This document shows, in pieces, positions 36,498-45,394 of a stretch of 64,000 nt of DNA. A program made the position numbers and the translations under genes. The DNA is from Gillisella vitis. GTDB taxonomy: Bacteria; Pseudomonadota; Alphaproteobacteria; Rhizobiales; Rhizobiaceae. Under the pieces are notes generated by a model. That model saw only the letters and a program-made list of their open reading frames with translations, was not told where the DNA came from and did not search any database. Position 1 is the stretch's first letter, and every line of letters starts with the position of its first letter. The stretch covers positions 124,001-188,000 of the forward strand of contig WPHV01000003.1 in the NCBI GenBank assembly GCA_009744235.1, written 5' to 3'.

Positions 36498-36792
36498 GTT
36501 TTCTCTGATATGTTCCGCTTTGTTGTGCCGCGATCTTGAGCCGGAAGGCGCAAAACCTGCGTATTGTCTTAGATCATGCCCTGTTTTCGGAGAAAATCAT
36601 GCATCTGCCATAGAAGATGCATTTTTCTTGAAATTTTCACCCCGACTGTCCTATGACACATTCAATAACACAGCGACCCATAATTTCGAATGGTTCTAAA
36701 CTGGGTTTTAGAAAAGCTGAGTGCCCCCGTCAAGTCATCTTCTTACGGGTAAGGGCGCGTAGGCAAAAAAACACGCCAAGACCGGAGTATCC
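36498..36792. other. Divergent control region ahead of the suf cluster
   Basis: About 295 bases between the desulfurase and the hydrolase genes. A hairpin with T-run is described separately. The rest is AT-richer. No iron-responsive operator could be assigned with certainty by eye. Confidence 0.4.
36599..36627. promoter_or_regulatory. Terminator-like hairpin ahead of the suf cluster
   Basis: ATGCATCT (36599-36606) and AGATGCAT (36615-36622) flank an 8-base loop; the plus strand continues TTTTC. On the minus strand the other side reads GATTTTC. It sits in the leader of the desulfurase gene, so it could be an attenuator, or it may end a short plus-strand RNA. Confidence 0.45.
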
Positions 36793-37470
36793 ATGCCCGA
36801 AGTCATTTTCAACGGACCCGCAGGACGTCTAGAGGGCCGCTACCAGCCCTCCAAGGAAAAGAGCGCCCCGATTGCGATCATCCTGCATCCGCATCCGCAA
36901 TTTGGCGGCACGATGAACAACCAGATCGTCTATCAGTTGTTCTACATGTTCCAGAAGCGCGGTTTTACCACTTTGCGCTTCAACTTCCGCAGCATTGGCC
37001 GCAGCCAGGGTGAATTCGACCACGGCGCCGGCGAATTGTCCGATGCGGCCTCGGCGCTCGACTGGGTGCAGGGCCTGCATCCCGATTCGAAAAGCTGTTG
37101 GGTTGCCGGCTATTCCTTCGGCTCATGGATCGGCATGCAGCTGTTGATGCGGCGCCCGGAAATCGAAGGTTTTATCTCGGTTGCGCCGCAGCCGAATACC
37201 TATGATTTCTCCTTCCTCGCCCCCTGCCCTTCGTCCGGTCTGATCATCCATGGCGACTCCGACAAGGTTGCTCCGGAAAAGGACGTTCAGGGCTTGGTGG
37301 ACAAACTGAAGACCCAGAAGGGCATTCTGATCACCCAGAAGACCTTGCCTGGCGCCAACCATTTCTTCAACGGCCAGGTCGAAACGCTGATGGCTGAATG
37401 CGAAGATTATCTGGATCGCCGCCTGGAAGGCGAATTGGTACCGGAACCGGCTGCCAAGCGGCTGCGCTGA
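36793..37470 (+). CDS. Alpha/beta hydrolase, COG2945 type
   Basis: 225 aa single-domain cytosolic hydrolase. Oxyanion region HPHPQFGGTMNNQ, nucleophile elbow VAGYSFGSWIG (Ser), catalytic Asp in HGDSDKVAP and catalytic His in LPGANHFFNG, all in the expected order. The small group with the PHPxxGG motif is widespread in proteobacteria and of unknown substrate. GGAG lies about 8 bases ahead of the ATG. It ends at an intrinsic terminator and is divergent from the suf cluster. Confidence 0.88.
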   Translation: MPEVIFNGPAGRLEGRYQPSKEKSAPIAIILHPHPQFGGTMNNQIVYQLFYMFQKRGFTTLRFNFRSIGRSQGEFDHGAGELSDAASALDWVQGLHPDSKSCWVAGYSFGSWIGMQLLMRRPEIEGFISVAPQPNTYDFSFLAPCPSSGLIIHGDSDKVAPEKDVQGLVDKLKTQKGILITQKTLPGANHFFNGQVETLMAECEDYLDRRLEGELVPEPAAKRLR

Positions 37471-37495
37471 TTAGCCCATATTTCTTTTTGCAAAT

Positions 37496-37527
37496 AAAAA
37501 CGCCGGTTGTTTCAACCGGCGTTTTTT
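37496..37527 (+). terminator. Intrinsic terminator after the alpha/beta hydrolase gene
   Basis: CGCCGGTTG (37501-37509) and CAACCGGCG (37513-37521) form a perfect 9-bp stem, extended by flanking A and T runs (AAAAA before, TTTTTT after). Position 26 bases after the stop codon. Confidence 0.92.
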
Positions 37528-37589
37528 ATGGCATAGTCTGACTGTCAAAATCGGCCTCCTGAAGCGCTGGGAATGAAAAGGGGATTGCT

Positions 37590-38213
37590 ATGGATCTGCA
37601 TTCAATGCTCACCTTTGCGCTGGCCTTTCTGGTGTTTGCCGCCAGTCCCGGTCCCGATAATGTGACGATCATGGCCCGCACTCTTTCCCATGGACCTGCG
37701 TCGGGCCTCGCCTATGGCCTTGGGACAGTTACCGGCATCCTGATTTATTTGACGCTTGCGTTTTTCGGCTTGTCTGTACTGGCGCAGGACATGGGCTGGC
37801 TGATGGAGCTTTTGCGCTACGGCGGTGCTGTCTATCTCATCTGGATGGGTATCCGCCTCTGGATGGCAAAGCCTGTGCTGCCGCAGATGGTGCCGATGGA
37901 GCGCCGTGGGGCGCTGTTTCCTGTGTACCTGACAGGTTTCGCGCTCAATCTCGGCAATCCGAAAATGCCACTTTTCTACCTGGCCCTGCTGCCGAATTTC
38001 GTACCCGCATCCTTCAATGCGTCGGCGCTGATTGATATTATCGCGATCATTCTTGCAGTCGAGACCGTGGTGATCGGCGGCCATGTCTTTCTGGCGGGAC
38101 GGGCGAGACGCCTCTTGAAAACACCCCGCAGCGTGGCGCTGATCAACCGCACGACCGGAGGTTTTCTGGGCGCTGCCGGGGTGGCTATTCTCGCATCTGG
38201 CCGCGGAAATTGA
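37590..38213 (+). CDS. LysE/RhtB-family exporter
   Basis: 207 aa inner-membrane protein with about six hydrophobic helices. The N-terminal AFLVFAASPGPDNVTIMARTL carries the conserved SPGPD motif; FALNLGNPKMPLFYLALLP matches the family's second conserved block. These proteins export amino acids or related compounds. Substrate cannot be predicted. AAGGGG about 8 bases ahead of ATG 37590 sets the start. No regulator gene is adjacent. Confidence 0.88.
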   Translation: MDLHSMLTFALAFLVFAASPGPDNVTIMARTLSHGPASGLAYGLGTVTGILIYLTLAFFGLSVLAQDMGWLMELLRYGGAVYLIWMGIRLWMAKPVLPQMVPMERRGALFPVYLTGFALNLGNPKMPLFYLALLPNFVPASFNASALIDIIAIILAVETVVIGGHVFLAGRARRLLKTPRSVALINRTTGGFLGAAGVAILASGRGN

Positions 38214-38318
38214 AGTTTCGTTAAGCTTTATGGCGCAGCGAAGGGCCTATTCCTTGACTTTGAGGCGTTTTCGGCCTATCCCGCGCTGGCGTTAACGCCT
38301 GTTCGCGGGCGATTCATC

Positions 38319-39929
38319 TTGAGTTCGCAAGAACGGAACGGAAAACATTTCCCTTTGACCACATTCGCTGACCTTGGCCTGAGCCAAAAAGTTCTTTCCG
38401 CTGTAACTGATGCCGGCTACACCGTGCCGACACCGATCCAGGCTGGCGCCATTCCGCCGGCCCTGATGCGCCGCGACATTTGCGGCATTGCCCAGACGGG
38501 CACAGGCAAGACGGCGTCCTTCGTATTGCCGATGCTGACATTGCTCGAAAAAGGTCGCGCCCGCGCCCGCATGCCGCGCACGCTGATTATGGAGCCGACG
38601 CGCGAACTTGCTGCCCAGGTGGCCGAGAATTTCGAAAAATACGGCAAGAATCACAAGCTCAACATTGCTCTGCTGATCGGCGGCGTTTCGTTCGATGAAC
38701 AGGACCGCAAGCTGGAACGTGGCGCCGATGTGCTGATCTGCACGCCTGGCCGCCTGCTGGACCATTGCGAGCGCGGCAAGTTGCTGATGACCGGCGTGGA
38801 AATTCTCGTCATCGACGAAGCCGACCGCATGCTGGACATGGGTTTCATTCCCGATATCGAGCGCATCGCCAAGCTTATTCCCTTTACCCGTCAGACGCTG
38901 TTCTTCTCGGCCACCATGCCGCCGGAAATCCAGAAGCTGGCCGACAAGTTCCTGCAAAATCCGGAACGGATCGAGGTGGCTCCGCCATCTTCGACCGCAA
39001 AGACCGTGACGCAGCGGCTGGTTGCCTGCCAGAACAAGGATTATGAAAAGCGCTCCACCCTGCGCGACATCATCCGCGCCCAGGACGATCTGAAGAACGC
39101 CATCATCTTCTGCAATCGCAAGAAGGACGTGGCCGATCTGTTCCGCTCGCTGGAACGGCATGGTTTCTCGGTCGGTGCCCTGCATGGCGATATGGACCAG
39201 CGCTCGCGCACAAATATGCTCGCTGGCTTCAAGGACAATCAGATTACCCTTCTGGTCGCTTCCGACGTTGCGGCCCGTGGCCTTGATATTCCCGATGTCA
39301 GCCATGTGTTCAATTTCGACGTGCCGATCCATGCGGAAGACTATGTCCATCGCATCGGCCGTACCGGTCGCGCTGGTCGCTCAGGCCGCGCCTTCACGCT
39401 GGTGACAAAGTCCGACGCGAAATATCTCGACGCGATTGAAAAACTGATCGGTGAAAAGCCTGAATGGCTGGACGGCGACGTCGCCTCTCTGCCGCCCATG
39501 GCTGAAGGTGATCGTGATGAGCGCCGTGGCCGTGGTGGCAAGGGTGCTCGTGACAAGAGCGGTAGTGACAGAAGCGGTAGTGAACGTGGCCGTGGCCGGG
39601 AACGCTCCAGAGACGGTGCGCGTGACGGTGATCGTGAGCATCGCAGCAGTCACAAGCCTGACACGACAGAAGAGCAGATTAGCACCGAAGCGGCTGTAGA
39701 AGTCGTCGCAACCAAGGTGGATAGCGTGAAGCAAGAGCGCAAGACAGACAGACGGCCTAGCCAGGGCAACCGCGATTATCGCAATAATCAGGCGCCCAAC
39801 CCGGCCAATGACGACCAGCGCGAACGCCGCCGCCAGCATTACCGCGACCATGATGACGGCCCGACTCCTGTTGGCTTCGGCGATGATATTCCGGCTTTCA
39901 TGCTGATCGTTGCCAGCGCAAAAGCCTGA
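38319..39929 (+). CDS. DEAD-box ATP-dependent RNA helicase
   Basis: 536 aa. Q-motif YTVPTPIQAGAIP, Walker A AQTGTGKT, PTRELAAQ, TPGRLLDH, VIDEADRMLDMGF (DEAD), SAT in FFSATMPPE, and HRIGRTGRAG are all present within the first 370 residues. The C-terminal 130 residues are low-complexity and rich in Arg, Gly, Ser and Asp (a RGG/RS-like tail for RNA binding). It resembles RhlE-type helicases that act in rRNA processing and cold adaptation. TTG 38319 is a tentative start; TTG 38355 is an alternative, as neither has a clear ribosome site. The next gene starts one base after its stop codon. Confidence 0.92.
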   Translation: MSSQERNGKHFPLTTFADLGLSQKVLSAVTDAGYTVPTPIQAGAIPPALMRRDICGIAQTGTGKTASFVLPMLTLLEKGRARARMPRTLIMEPTRELAAQVAENFEKYGKNHKLNIALLIGGVSFDEQDRKLERGADVLICTPGRLLDHCERGKLLMTGVEILVIDEADRMLDMGFIPDIERIAKLIPFTRQTLFFSATMPPEIQKLADKFLQNPERIEVAPPSSTAKTVTQRLVACQNKDYEKRSTLRDIIRAQDDLKNAIIFCNRKKDVADLFRSLERHGFSVGALHGDMDQRSRTNMLAGFKDNQITLLVASDVAARGLDIPDVSHVFNFDVPIHAEDYVHRIGRTGRAGRSGRAFTLVTKSDAKYLDAIEKLIGEKPEWLDGDVASLPPMAEGDRDERRGRGGKGARDKSGSDRSGSERGRGRERSRDGARDGDREHRSSHKPDTTEEQISTEAAVEVVATKVDSVKQERKTDRRPSQGNRDYRNNQAPNPANDDQRERRRQHYRDHDDGPTPVGFGDDIPAFMLIVASAKA

Positions 39930-39930
39930 C

Positions 39931-40335
39931 ATGCTGCCCGGATTAGATTTTCCGGGTGTCGGCGTCGGACTTGCCATCCTAAGAGATGGCAAGCTTCTGC
40001 TCTATAAGCGAATGCGTCCACCCGAAGCCGGTTTCTGGAACATTGTCGGCGGCAAGGTCGATGTGCTTGAACCTGCGGAACAAGCAGCCCGGCGTGAGGC
40101 CGAAGAAGAAACCGGCCTGACCATCGGCTCCGTGGAATTTGTCAGCGTCAGCGAACAGATCATCGCAGCTGACCGCCAACACTGGGTCTCTCTTCTCTAT
40201 AAGACCAGCGACATCTCTGGTGAAGCAATGCTGACAGAGCCTGACAAGCTTTCGGACTTCGGTTGGTTTGCGTTAGATGATCTGCCGCAGCCTTTATCGG
40301 CCTTCACCAAGGCTATACTGCCGTTTCTACGCTGA
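39931..40335 (+). CDS. NUDIX hydrolase
   Basis: 134 aa from ATG 39931, which follows the helicase stop by one base; translation may be coupled. The NUDIX box is intact, running from GGKVDVLEPAEQ to REAEEETGL. The protein starts LPGLDFPGVGVGLAIL and would hydrolyse a nucleoside diphosphate linked to another group. Which substrate cannot be told. It overlaps the 3' end of the converging DUF2182 gene by 9 bases. Confidence 0.9.
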   Translation: MLPGLDFPGVGVGLAILRDGKLLLYKRMRPPEAGFWNIVGGKVDVLEPAEQAARREAEEETGLTIGSVEFVSVSEQIIAADRQHWVSLLYKTSDISGEAMLTEPDKLSDFGWFALDDLPQPLSAFTKAILPFLR

Positions 40336-41172
40336 TTTTTCCGCGTGCCGTGACGGATCGCAACCATCAAAGCATCCTGGAACAGTGTTGGTTGTGCGGC
40401 GTAACCGTTTAAGCGCTCCTTGATACACAAGGCCTGCTGGTCCTGCTATAGTCCAGCGAGCTGGACGTCCGGGACGCAGCCTCTCCGAGACCATGATTGT
40501 CGATGCGGCAGCCATAAACAGAAGATGGTAGTCATGCACGGCGAACGGTAACACCATCAACGCCCAGCAGGTACCAACACAAAGTCCGCCCTCGCGCAGG
40601 CCGTAGCACAGGCAATCGCGATCTGCGGCCCAGCCAAAAGCGCTCAATCGCGGCGTCCAGTGACACTGGTTCAAGAGGCGTTGTTTCCAGGGTGTGATTT
40701 GCCAGAGGCCGACGAGGCCTAGCGCCAGCAGCAGGACTGGCAGATCGACAAGGCTGGCAGCCACCCGCAGCAGCATGCCGAGGACCACAAGCATTGGCGC
40801 ACAAACAGCCCAGAGACTGCAATAACTGACAAAGAACATGCCCAGCGAGCGTACTCGCCGCCTCTTGAGGCTACGGTTCCAGATATGCATGATCGGGTCG
40901 CGCAAAATCAATGACATCATTGCGATCAGCATGATCATCAGAGACAAGGCGACGCCGGTCACCGACATCATCGATATTTGCACCTGGAACGCGCGCCAAC
41001 CGCGATCCAGAAGAGCGCCAGAGGCCGAAATACAAAGATCCAGAGCATCATTGCCACGGCTTGTGAAAGCCATGGCAAGCCAGCCGAAGAGGCTGAAGGT
41101 AAGCAATGTGGGCCATGGTGGCTCTTTCAACAAGGAGACCACGGCCCTGAGCCGAGACAGAGTGGGAGCCAT
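40327..41172 (-). CDS. DUF2182 family metal-associated membrane protein
   Basis: 281 aa with about seven hydrophobic helices. The diagnostic block reads QITPWKQRLLNQCHW and later LREGGLCVGTCWALM, the Cys-rich signature of DUF2182, described as predicted metal-binding integral membrane proteins. It begins 5 bases after the tyrosinase stop codon, so the two form an operon. Since tyrosinase is a copper enzyme, a role in copper delivery or membrane context is a reasonable inference, but no direct evidence is visible. Confidence 0.82.
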   Translation of the reverse strand: MAPTLSRLRAVVSLLKEPPWPTLLTFSLFGWLAMAFTSRGNDALDLCISASGALLDRGWRAFQVQISMMSVTGVALSLMIMLIAMMSLILRDPIMHIWNRSLKRRRVRSLGMFFVSYCSLWAVCAPMLVVLGMLLRVAASLVDLPVLLLALGLVGLWQITPWKQRLLNQCHWTPRLSAFGWAADRDCLCYGLREGGLCVGTCWALMVLPFAVHDYHLLFMAAASTIMVSERLRPGRPARWTIAGPAGLVYQGALKRLRRTTNTVPGCFDGCDPSRHAEKSA

Positions 41173-41177
41173 GCGGC

Positions 41178-42698
41178 TTAGCCCGGCTGACGATAAAGGC
41201 TGATGCGCTCGACAGTCACCTTCGCGCCCTCTCGCAGAGCCTTACGGGGAACGAGATGGACGCTCAAACCGCTCTTGGCGATATTGCCGCTATGGATCAA
41301 GCCGGATAGGAGTTTGGTGATGTCGAGAACCTGCGTCACACCCCGCCCACCATGGGAGCTGTCTGCTTTCGATGCACTGCGAACGCCGAATAGGCCGACA
41401 GAGCCTGCACGAAGGTCCAGACGGTGCGCATGATCGGCATCATCGGGCAGATTGAGATAGACATCGATCACGAAGCCATCCTGTTGTGCACGAATGTTTT
41501 CCAGATTGAGGAAATACCTGTCATGCGGGGCATCTCCAGTGCGCAACCCCAAAGCCAACGTCTTCGGTGCAGCAAATAGCGCCGACTGGGTATCGTCCAG
41601 ACGGACCGCCGATGACGTTTTTTCACCGGACAGGGCAAGAATATCCGCATTCGCCCCGACCAGTTCGGCAGTCTTGGGTTCCGTCACTGCTTTTCCTCCT
41701 GTTGCGACAGCCGCCGCCAGAACAGGAGCTTGAGCGACAACGAACTGGTCATAGGTATAATCCAGTTTCGGACTGGTAGTCTCCAGCATATCAGAGGGCT
41801 TGTAGTAATACGGCGTTCCATCCGGGTTCGGCACGACGAATTTACGGTCCTGAGGGCCGTCCAGCCAGGCCGGATCGACAGGGTTTTTGTGCAATGGGGA
41901 GGCGGCATTCCATTGCGCCCAAAGCCGGTCGATATTGGCATGATGCAGCCAGAAAATCGGATCTAGTCCCGCCGTGTCGGGTATGGCCATTAGGCCTGGC
42001 AGGGTTTCATCGCCATTATATTCGCCACCGATAGCAATATGGACGACATTGTGAGGCATGTGTTCCAACAGGCCGAATGTGTCGCTATCGTGGGAAAAGC
42101 CCGTCTTGACGCCACCAAATCCGGGGCTGCCGCCTGAGGACACACCCGTGAAAATAGGCGACTCCAGTGCCTCCAGGCTCACATCCTCGACAGGCACGAT
42201 GATCGGTGGCGTTCCTGAACCGTAGCGCTGCTTGATGTAGAGCGGATTAGGACCACCTTCAAACTCTTCCTGCGCGAAGGCAGGTGGCATCATCCGTGCC
42301 TTGGGATTGGTCGTATCGCTGTAGTTCCAATAGGGCATGGCCCAGTCCGCCGGACCTCCGAGCGCGACGATCTGCGCCCGCACAAGCGCTTCAATCGACC
42401 AGATGTAGCCGCGATGCCAGGGCAGAAAATACCAGCTGCCGTGCTGGCATTGGTTCCAATAGAGATCCTGATCTGCTTGGGACGGCAGGGTCTCACCAGC
42501 TGTATAATATCCATATGTCGTCCAGAGACTATCGGGATCATCGATATCAATACCGTGGATCGCAGCCATGAAATTCCAGCTGGTGTTATCTGCTAGTGCC
42601 TTTTGGCGCAGCTTGCCGACACCCTTGGCATACCAATAGAGAATTGGATCGCTGAAATCGCCGCCATTCGCCCATACACTTTTACGAACGTAAACCAT
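41178..42698 (-). CDS. Tyrosinase (polyphenol oxidase)-family type 3 copper protein
   Basis: 506 aa. Copper A ligands are His48, His86 and His95 (CQHGSWYFLPWHRGY); copper B ligands are His216, His220 and the HH at 252-253 (FWLHHANIDRLW). Cys84 two residues before His86 matches the C-x-H thioether of fungal tyrosinases. The C-terminal 200 residues include a beta domain (YFLNLENIRAQQDGFVIDVY) as in plant-type polyphenol oxidases, which may shield the active site. No signal peptide. It would hydroxylate monophenols and oxidise o-diphenols, giving melanin-like products. GGGGG precedes ATG 42698. The downstream DUF2182 gene is in the same operon. Confidence 0.9.
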   Translation of the reverse strand: MVYVRKSVWANGGDFSDPILYWYAKGVGKLRQKALADNTSWNFMAAIHGIDIDDPDSLWTTYGYYTAGETLPSQADQDLYWNQCQHGSWYFLPWHRGYIWSIEALVRAQIVALGGPADWAMPYWNYSDTTNPKARMMPPAFAQEEFEGGPNPLYIKQRYGSGTPPIIVPVEDVSLEALESPIFTGVSSGGSPGFGGVKTGFSHDSDTFGLLEHMPHNVVHIAIGGEYNGDETLPGLMAIPDTAGLDPIFWLHHANIDRLWAQWNAASPLHKNPVDPAWLDGPQDRKFVVPNPDGTPYYYKPSDMLETTSPKLDYTYDQFVVAQAPVLAAAVATGGKAVTEPKTAELVGANADILALSGEKTSSAVRLDDTQSALFAAPKTLALGLRTGDAPHDRYFLNLENIRAQQDGFVIDVYLNLPDDADHAHRLDLRAGSVGLFGVRSASKADSSHGGRGVTQVLDITKLLSGLIHSGNIAKSGLSVHLVPRKALREGAKVTVERISLYRQPG

Positions 42699-43259
42699 AT
42701 TATCCCCCAGGATATTTGATGTAAAAAACTGTCAGAAGGTGCAGATTTCTCCTCCCGAAAGCCAAAGCTCCGCACCCTCCAGATCCCTTAGAGAGGGAGG
42801 TGTCATCTTGCGGTCGGTGAGGAAAAGGGCTTCAGCCGAGTGGCTTACCCTTATGAGTCGTAGAGAATGACCCGGCCGTTTAGCGCAGATCCGTTGGCAC
42901 ATCGTCGGACATCAGCATCATCATGATGCTTTGGTCTTCAGGTTGTTCGTTGAATTTTGGAAAACTTGAGCTCGATTTTCCCTGACAAAAACATTGGTGA
43001 GTGAAATTATGTGGATGTTTCTTGCCTTCAAAACCCCCTGGATTTCAAAGAGCGATCGAGTAAATCCTCACGCCGTTAAATGCTTCTTTTGGTTGAATAT
43101 AATAAAATTGCTACTATTGATTTAGGTATCCGTCAAGTCGCCCGGCATTCGCAAAAAGACCTTTTTTGGGTGCTTTTTTGTGGCAACGCGATGGCGCGAA
43201 CGCCAATCTCCTGACTGCGGCGTGCAGGTCGTTTTAAGCGACTGTTGCCGCGCCGAAGC
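42699..43259. other. Long intergenic region upstream of the tyrosinase gene
   Basis: About 560 bases, clearly richer in A and T between 42940 and 43150 than the neighbours. It holds a short palindrome AGCATCAT-C-ATGATGCT at 42914-42930 that could be an operator, and T-rich stretches near 43161-43179. No convincing ORF or tRNA. Probably the tyrosinase promoter plus the end of the TfoX-like gene. Confidence 0.45.
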
Positions 43260-43604
43260 TTAACTGCGGCGCCTTGAGGTTGAAGGCTTTTGTGCCCGGA
43301 TACCCGCCTCATAGGCAAGCCGCGCCCAGCGCGCCATGTCGTCGGGATCGTCAAGGGCTTCCTCCGGCACAGACCAATACGGCATGGCGACAGGAGTCTT
43401 GCCGGGCCGCTGATAGACCCATTGCCGGGCGCCGGCGGCGACAAACTCTGGTGCCGTCTGCGCGTCGGCTTTCAGCATGATCTCGTCAAAGAGATAAAGC
43501 GCGAAGATTATGCCGTGGTGATAGATACCCTTGCCACCGAACATGCGCCGGATACTGACCGGACCCAGCGATTGAAACATCTCTTCAATATCGGCATTGT
43601 CCAT
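43260..43604 (-). CDS. TfoX N-terminal domain protein
   Basis: 114 aa. The TfoX_N fold is seen in FQSLGPVSIRRMFGGKGIYH followed by FALYLFDEIMLKADAQTAPEF and MPYWSVPEEAL. Only the N-terminal domain is present, as in most alphaproteobacterial members; the C-terminal competence domain of Haemophilus TfoX/Sxy is absent. A role in natural competence therefore should not be assumed. It lies 21 bases after the stop of the flavin reductase gene transcribed in the same direction, so the two may be cotranscribed. Confidence 0.85.
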   Translation of the reverse strand: MDNADIEEMFQSLGPVSIRRMFGGKGIYHHGIIFALYLFDEIMLKADAQTAPEFVAAGARQWVYQRPGKTPVAMPYWSVPEEALDDPDDMARWARLAYEAGIRAQKPSTSRRRS

Positions 43605-43625
43605 GATTTGGGTCCATGATCTGGC

Positions 43626-44111
43626 CTATTCGACGGTATGGAAACCTCTTTGCAGGTAAAGAAGCGTTGCAGCCTTTTCACCAAGCTTCAGCCCCAACAC
43701 TTCGCCGAACAGCACCGTGTGCGTGGCCGTGATTTTCCTGTCGACGACCCGGCAATCATAGGCGGCGATCGCGCCGGTCAGCAGCGGTGCGCCGGTAACC
43801 ATCTGTTCCCAGGTGCCGAGCGCAAAGCGCTCTTCGCTCGACAGCTTGCCGAAACCGGCGAATGCCCCTGCCAGGTCCTGATGATGAGCGGCGAGCGTGT
43901 TCAGGGCGAAACAATCGCTTTCGAAGAAGGGCTTGTTGCCTTCGTTCTGATTGTTGATGCAGGCCAGCACCATCGGCGGCTGATCGGAAACCGAGCAGGC
44001 GGCGGTGATGGTCGTGCCTCTGGCGACGCCTTGAAATTCCGTGGTGACGATCTGCACATGGCCTGCGTAGCGGCTCATCGCTTCACGATAGTCCAAAGGA
44101 TCGATAGCCAC
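43626..44111 (-). CDS. Flavin reductase domain protein
   Basis: 161 aa split-barrel flavin-binding protein of the FMN reductase (RutF/HpaC-like) family. Seen: YAGHVQIVTTE, RGTTITAACSVSDQPPMVLACIN and HTVLFGEVLGL with the NAD(P)H-interacting histidine. It would give reduced FMN or FAD to a monooxygenase partner, but none is encoded nearby. Start GTG 44111 has GGGAG about 7 bases ahead. Confidence 0.86.
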   Translation of the reverse strand: MAIDPLDYREAMSRYAGHVQIVTTEFQGVARGTTITAACSVSDQPPMVLACINNQNEGNKPFFESDCFALNTLAAHHQDLAGAFAGFGKLSSEERFALGTWEQMVTGAPLLTGAIAAYDCRVVDRKITATHTVLFGEVLGLKLGEKAATLLYLQRGFHTVE

Positions 44112-44277
44112 GCTGCACTCCCTGCCAATTTGCCTGTCAAGAATGGCTATAGAACAAGATATGCAAAACTGTGAAGCAATTTTACCAAACCATTATGCTC
44201 CGGTAGCATCCTGGCGCGGCGACCGAGACATTTTCATTCCCTTGCCGTTGCGATATCGCTAAGGTCACTGAAAATTC

Positions 44278-45366
44278 ATGATGATCCGGATTGAAATGAT
44301 ATTGCGTTTTTTGTCACTGCTTTTCGCCATAGGCTATGCGTTTGCAGCGCCCGGTGCGTTTGCCCTTACCATCGGGCTGGTTGCTCCTCAGGGCGGGCCT
44401 TATGCTGTTCTTGGTCAGCAGCTGCGGGCGGGGGCAGACGCTGCGGTAAAGCAAAGCGGCGATACGCTGACGCTGATTGATGAGCCATGCGCCACGGGAA
44501 CCGGCCCGGCGATTGCCGACAAGCTTGTGGCGGCAAAGGTCGATGCGGCGATCGGTTTTCTGTGCAGTGAAAGCCTGGATGGTTTGCTGGCCAAGCTTGG
44601 CCCGGCCGGTATTCCGGCTTTGACGCTTTCGGTGCGCTGGCCTACCGTTATGGAAGATGCCTTGAAGAGCCAATGGCCACTCTTTCGGTTGGCACCCAGC
44701 ACGAAAGCGGAAAGCGAAAAGCTGGTGGAGGTGATCGTCAGCCAATGGGCAGGAACGGCATTTGCGCTTCTTGATGACGGCACAATCCGCAGTCGTGAAC
44801 TGGTGGAAGCCATTCGAGTGTCGTTGGAGCAGCGCGGCATGAAGCCGGTTTTCACCGATACTTACCGCCCCGCCCAGGAGCAGCAGATTGCCCTGGTGCG
44901 GCGATTGAAGAAGACGGGCGCGACCAATGTCTTCATCGGCGGTGACCGCAGCGATGTTTCGATCATCGCCCGCGATGCCAAGGCCGAGAATATTCCTCTG
45001 ACGCTGATGGGTGGCGAGGCGATGAGGGCGGTGGACCGACCTGTTCCGCTGCAAGATGGCGTATTGGCCGTGATAACGCCTGATTATGCCAGAATGCCGA
45101 GCGCACAGAAGGCGGTTGATGCGCTGCGAACGCAGGGCAGCGCAGCTGATGGCTATGCCTTGCCCGCTTTTGCCAGCGTCCAGTTTCTGCATGCGGCGGC
45201 GGCATTGAACGAACCGTCGCTGGCTGAGGCCATCAGCAAGACTAAGGCTGAGACCGTCATCGGCTCGCTGTCCTTTACCGATGGCCACGAACTCAGCGAC
45301 AATCCGTTTCAATTGCAGGAATGGCGTGACGGTGGTTTTCAGCCGCCGCGTCCGCTCAGCGAATAG
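44278..45366 (+). CDS. Periplasmic substrate-binding protein, branched-chain amino acid type
   Basis: 362 aa. A signal peptide of about 29 residues (FLSLLFAIGYAFAAPGAFA) precedes a type I periplasmic-binding fold starting LTIGLVAPQGGPYAVLGQQ. Later segments (AAIGFLCSESLDGLL, TNVFIGGDRSDV, GVLAVITPDYA) fit the Leu/Ile/Val-binding protein family. No permease or ATPase gene is adjacent, so it is an orphan binding protein, perhaps serving a remote transporter or a sensor. It is monocistronic and convergent with the SDR gene. Confidence 0.83.
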   Translation: MMIRIEMILRFLSLLFAIGYAFAAPGAFALTIGLVAPQGGPYAVLGQQLRAGADAAVKQSGDTLTLIDEPCATGTGPAIADKLVAAKVDAAIGFLCSESLDGLLAKLGPAGIPALTLSVRWPTVMEDALKSQWPLFRLAPSTKAESEKLVEVIVSQWAGTAFALLDDGTIRSRELVEAIRVSLEQRGMKPVFTDTYRPAQEQQIALVRRLKKTGATNVFIGGDRSDVSIIARDAKAENIPLTLMGGEAMRAVDRPVPLQDGVLAVITPDYARMPSAQKAVDALRTQGSAADGYALPAFASVQFLHAAAALNEPSLAEAISKTKAETVIGSLSFTDGHELSDNPFQLQEWRDGGFQPPRPLSE

Positions 45367-45394
45367 CTGAGCCAGGGGAAAAGCGTAACTTTGC

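Noticed and set aside
38292..39350. 352-codon open frame antisense to the DEAD-box helicase gene
   Set aside because: Complete helicase motifs on the plus strand explain the region.
39500..39800. Possible DNA repeat in the C-terminal part of the helicase gene
   Set aside because: The repeated appearance comes from Arg/Gly/Ser/Asp-rich codons of a disordered tail, not from a nucleotide repeat array.
43260..43604. Natural competence regulator based on TfoX similarity
   Set aside because: Only the N-terminal domain is present and no competence genes are nearby; kept as a domain call only.
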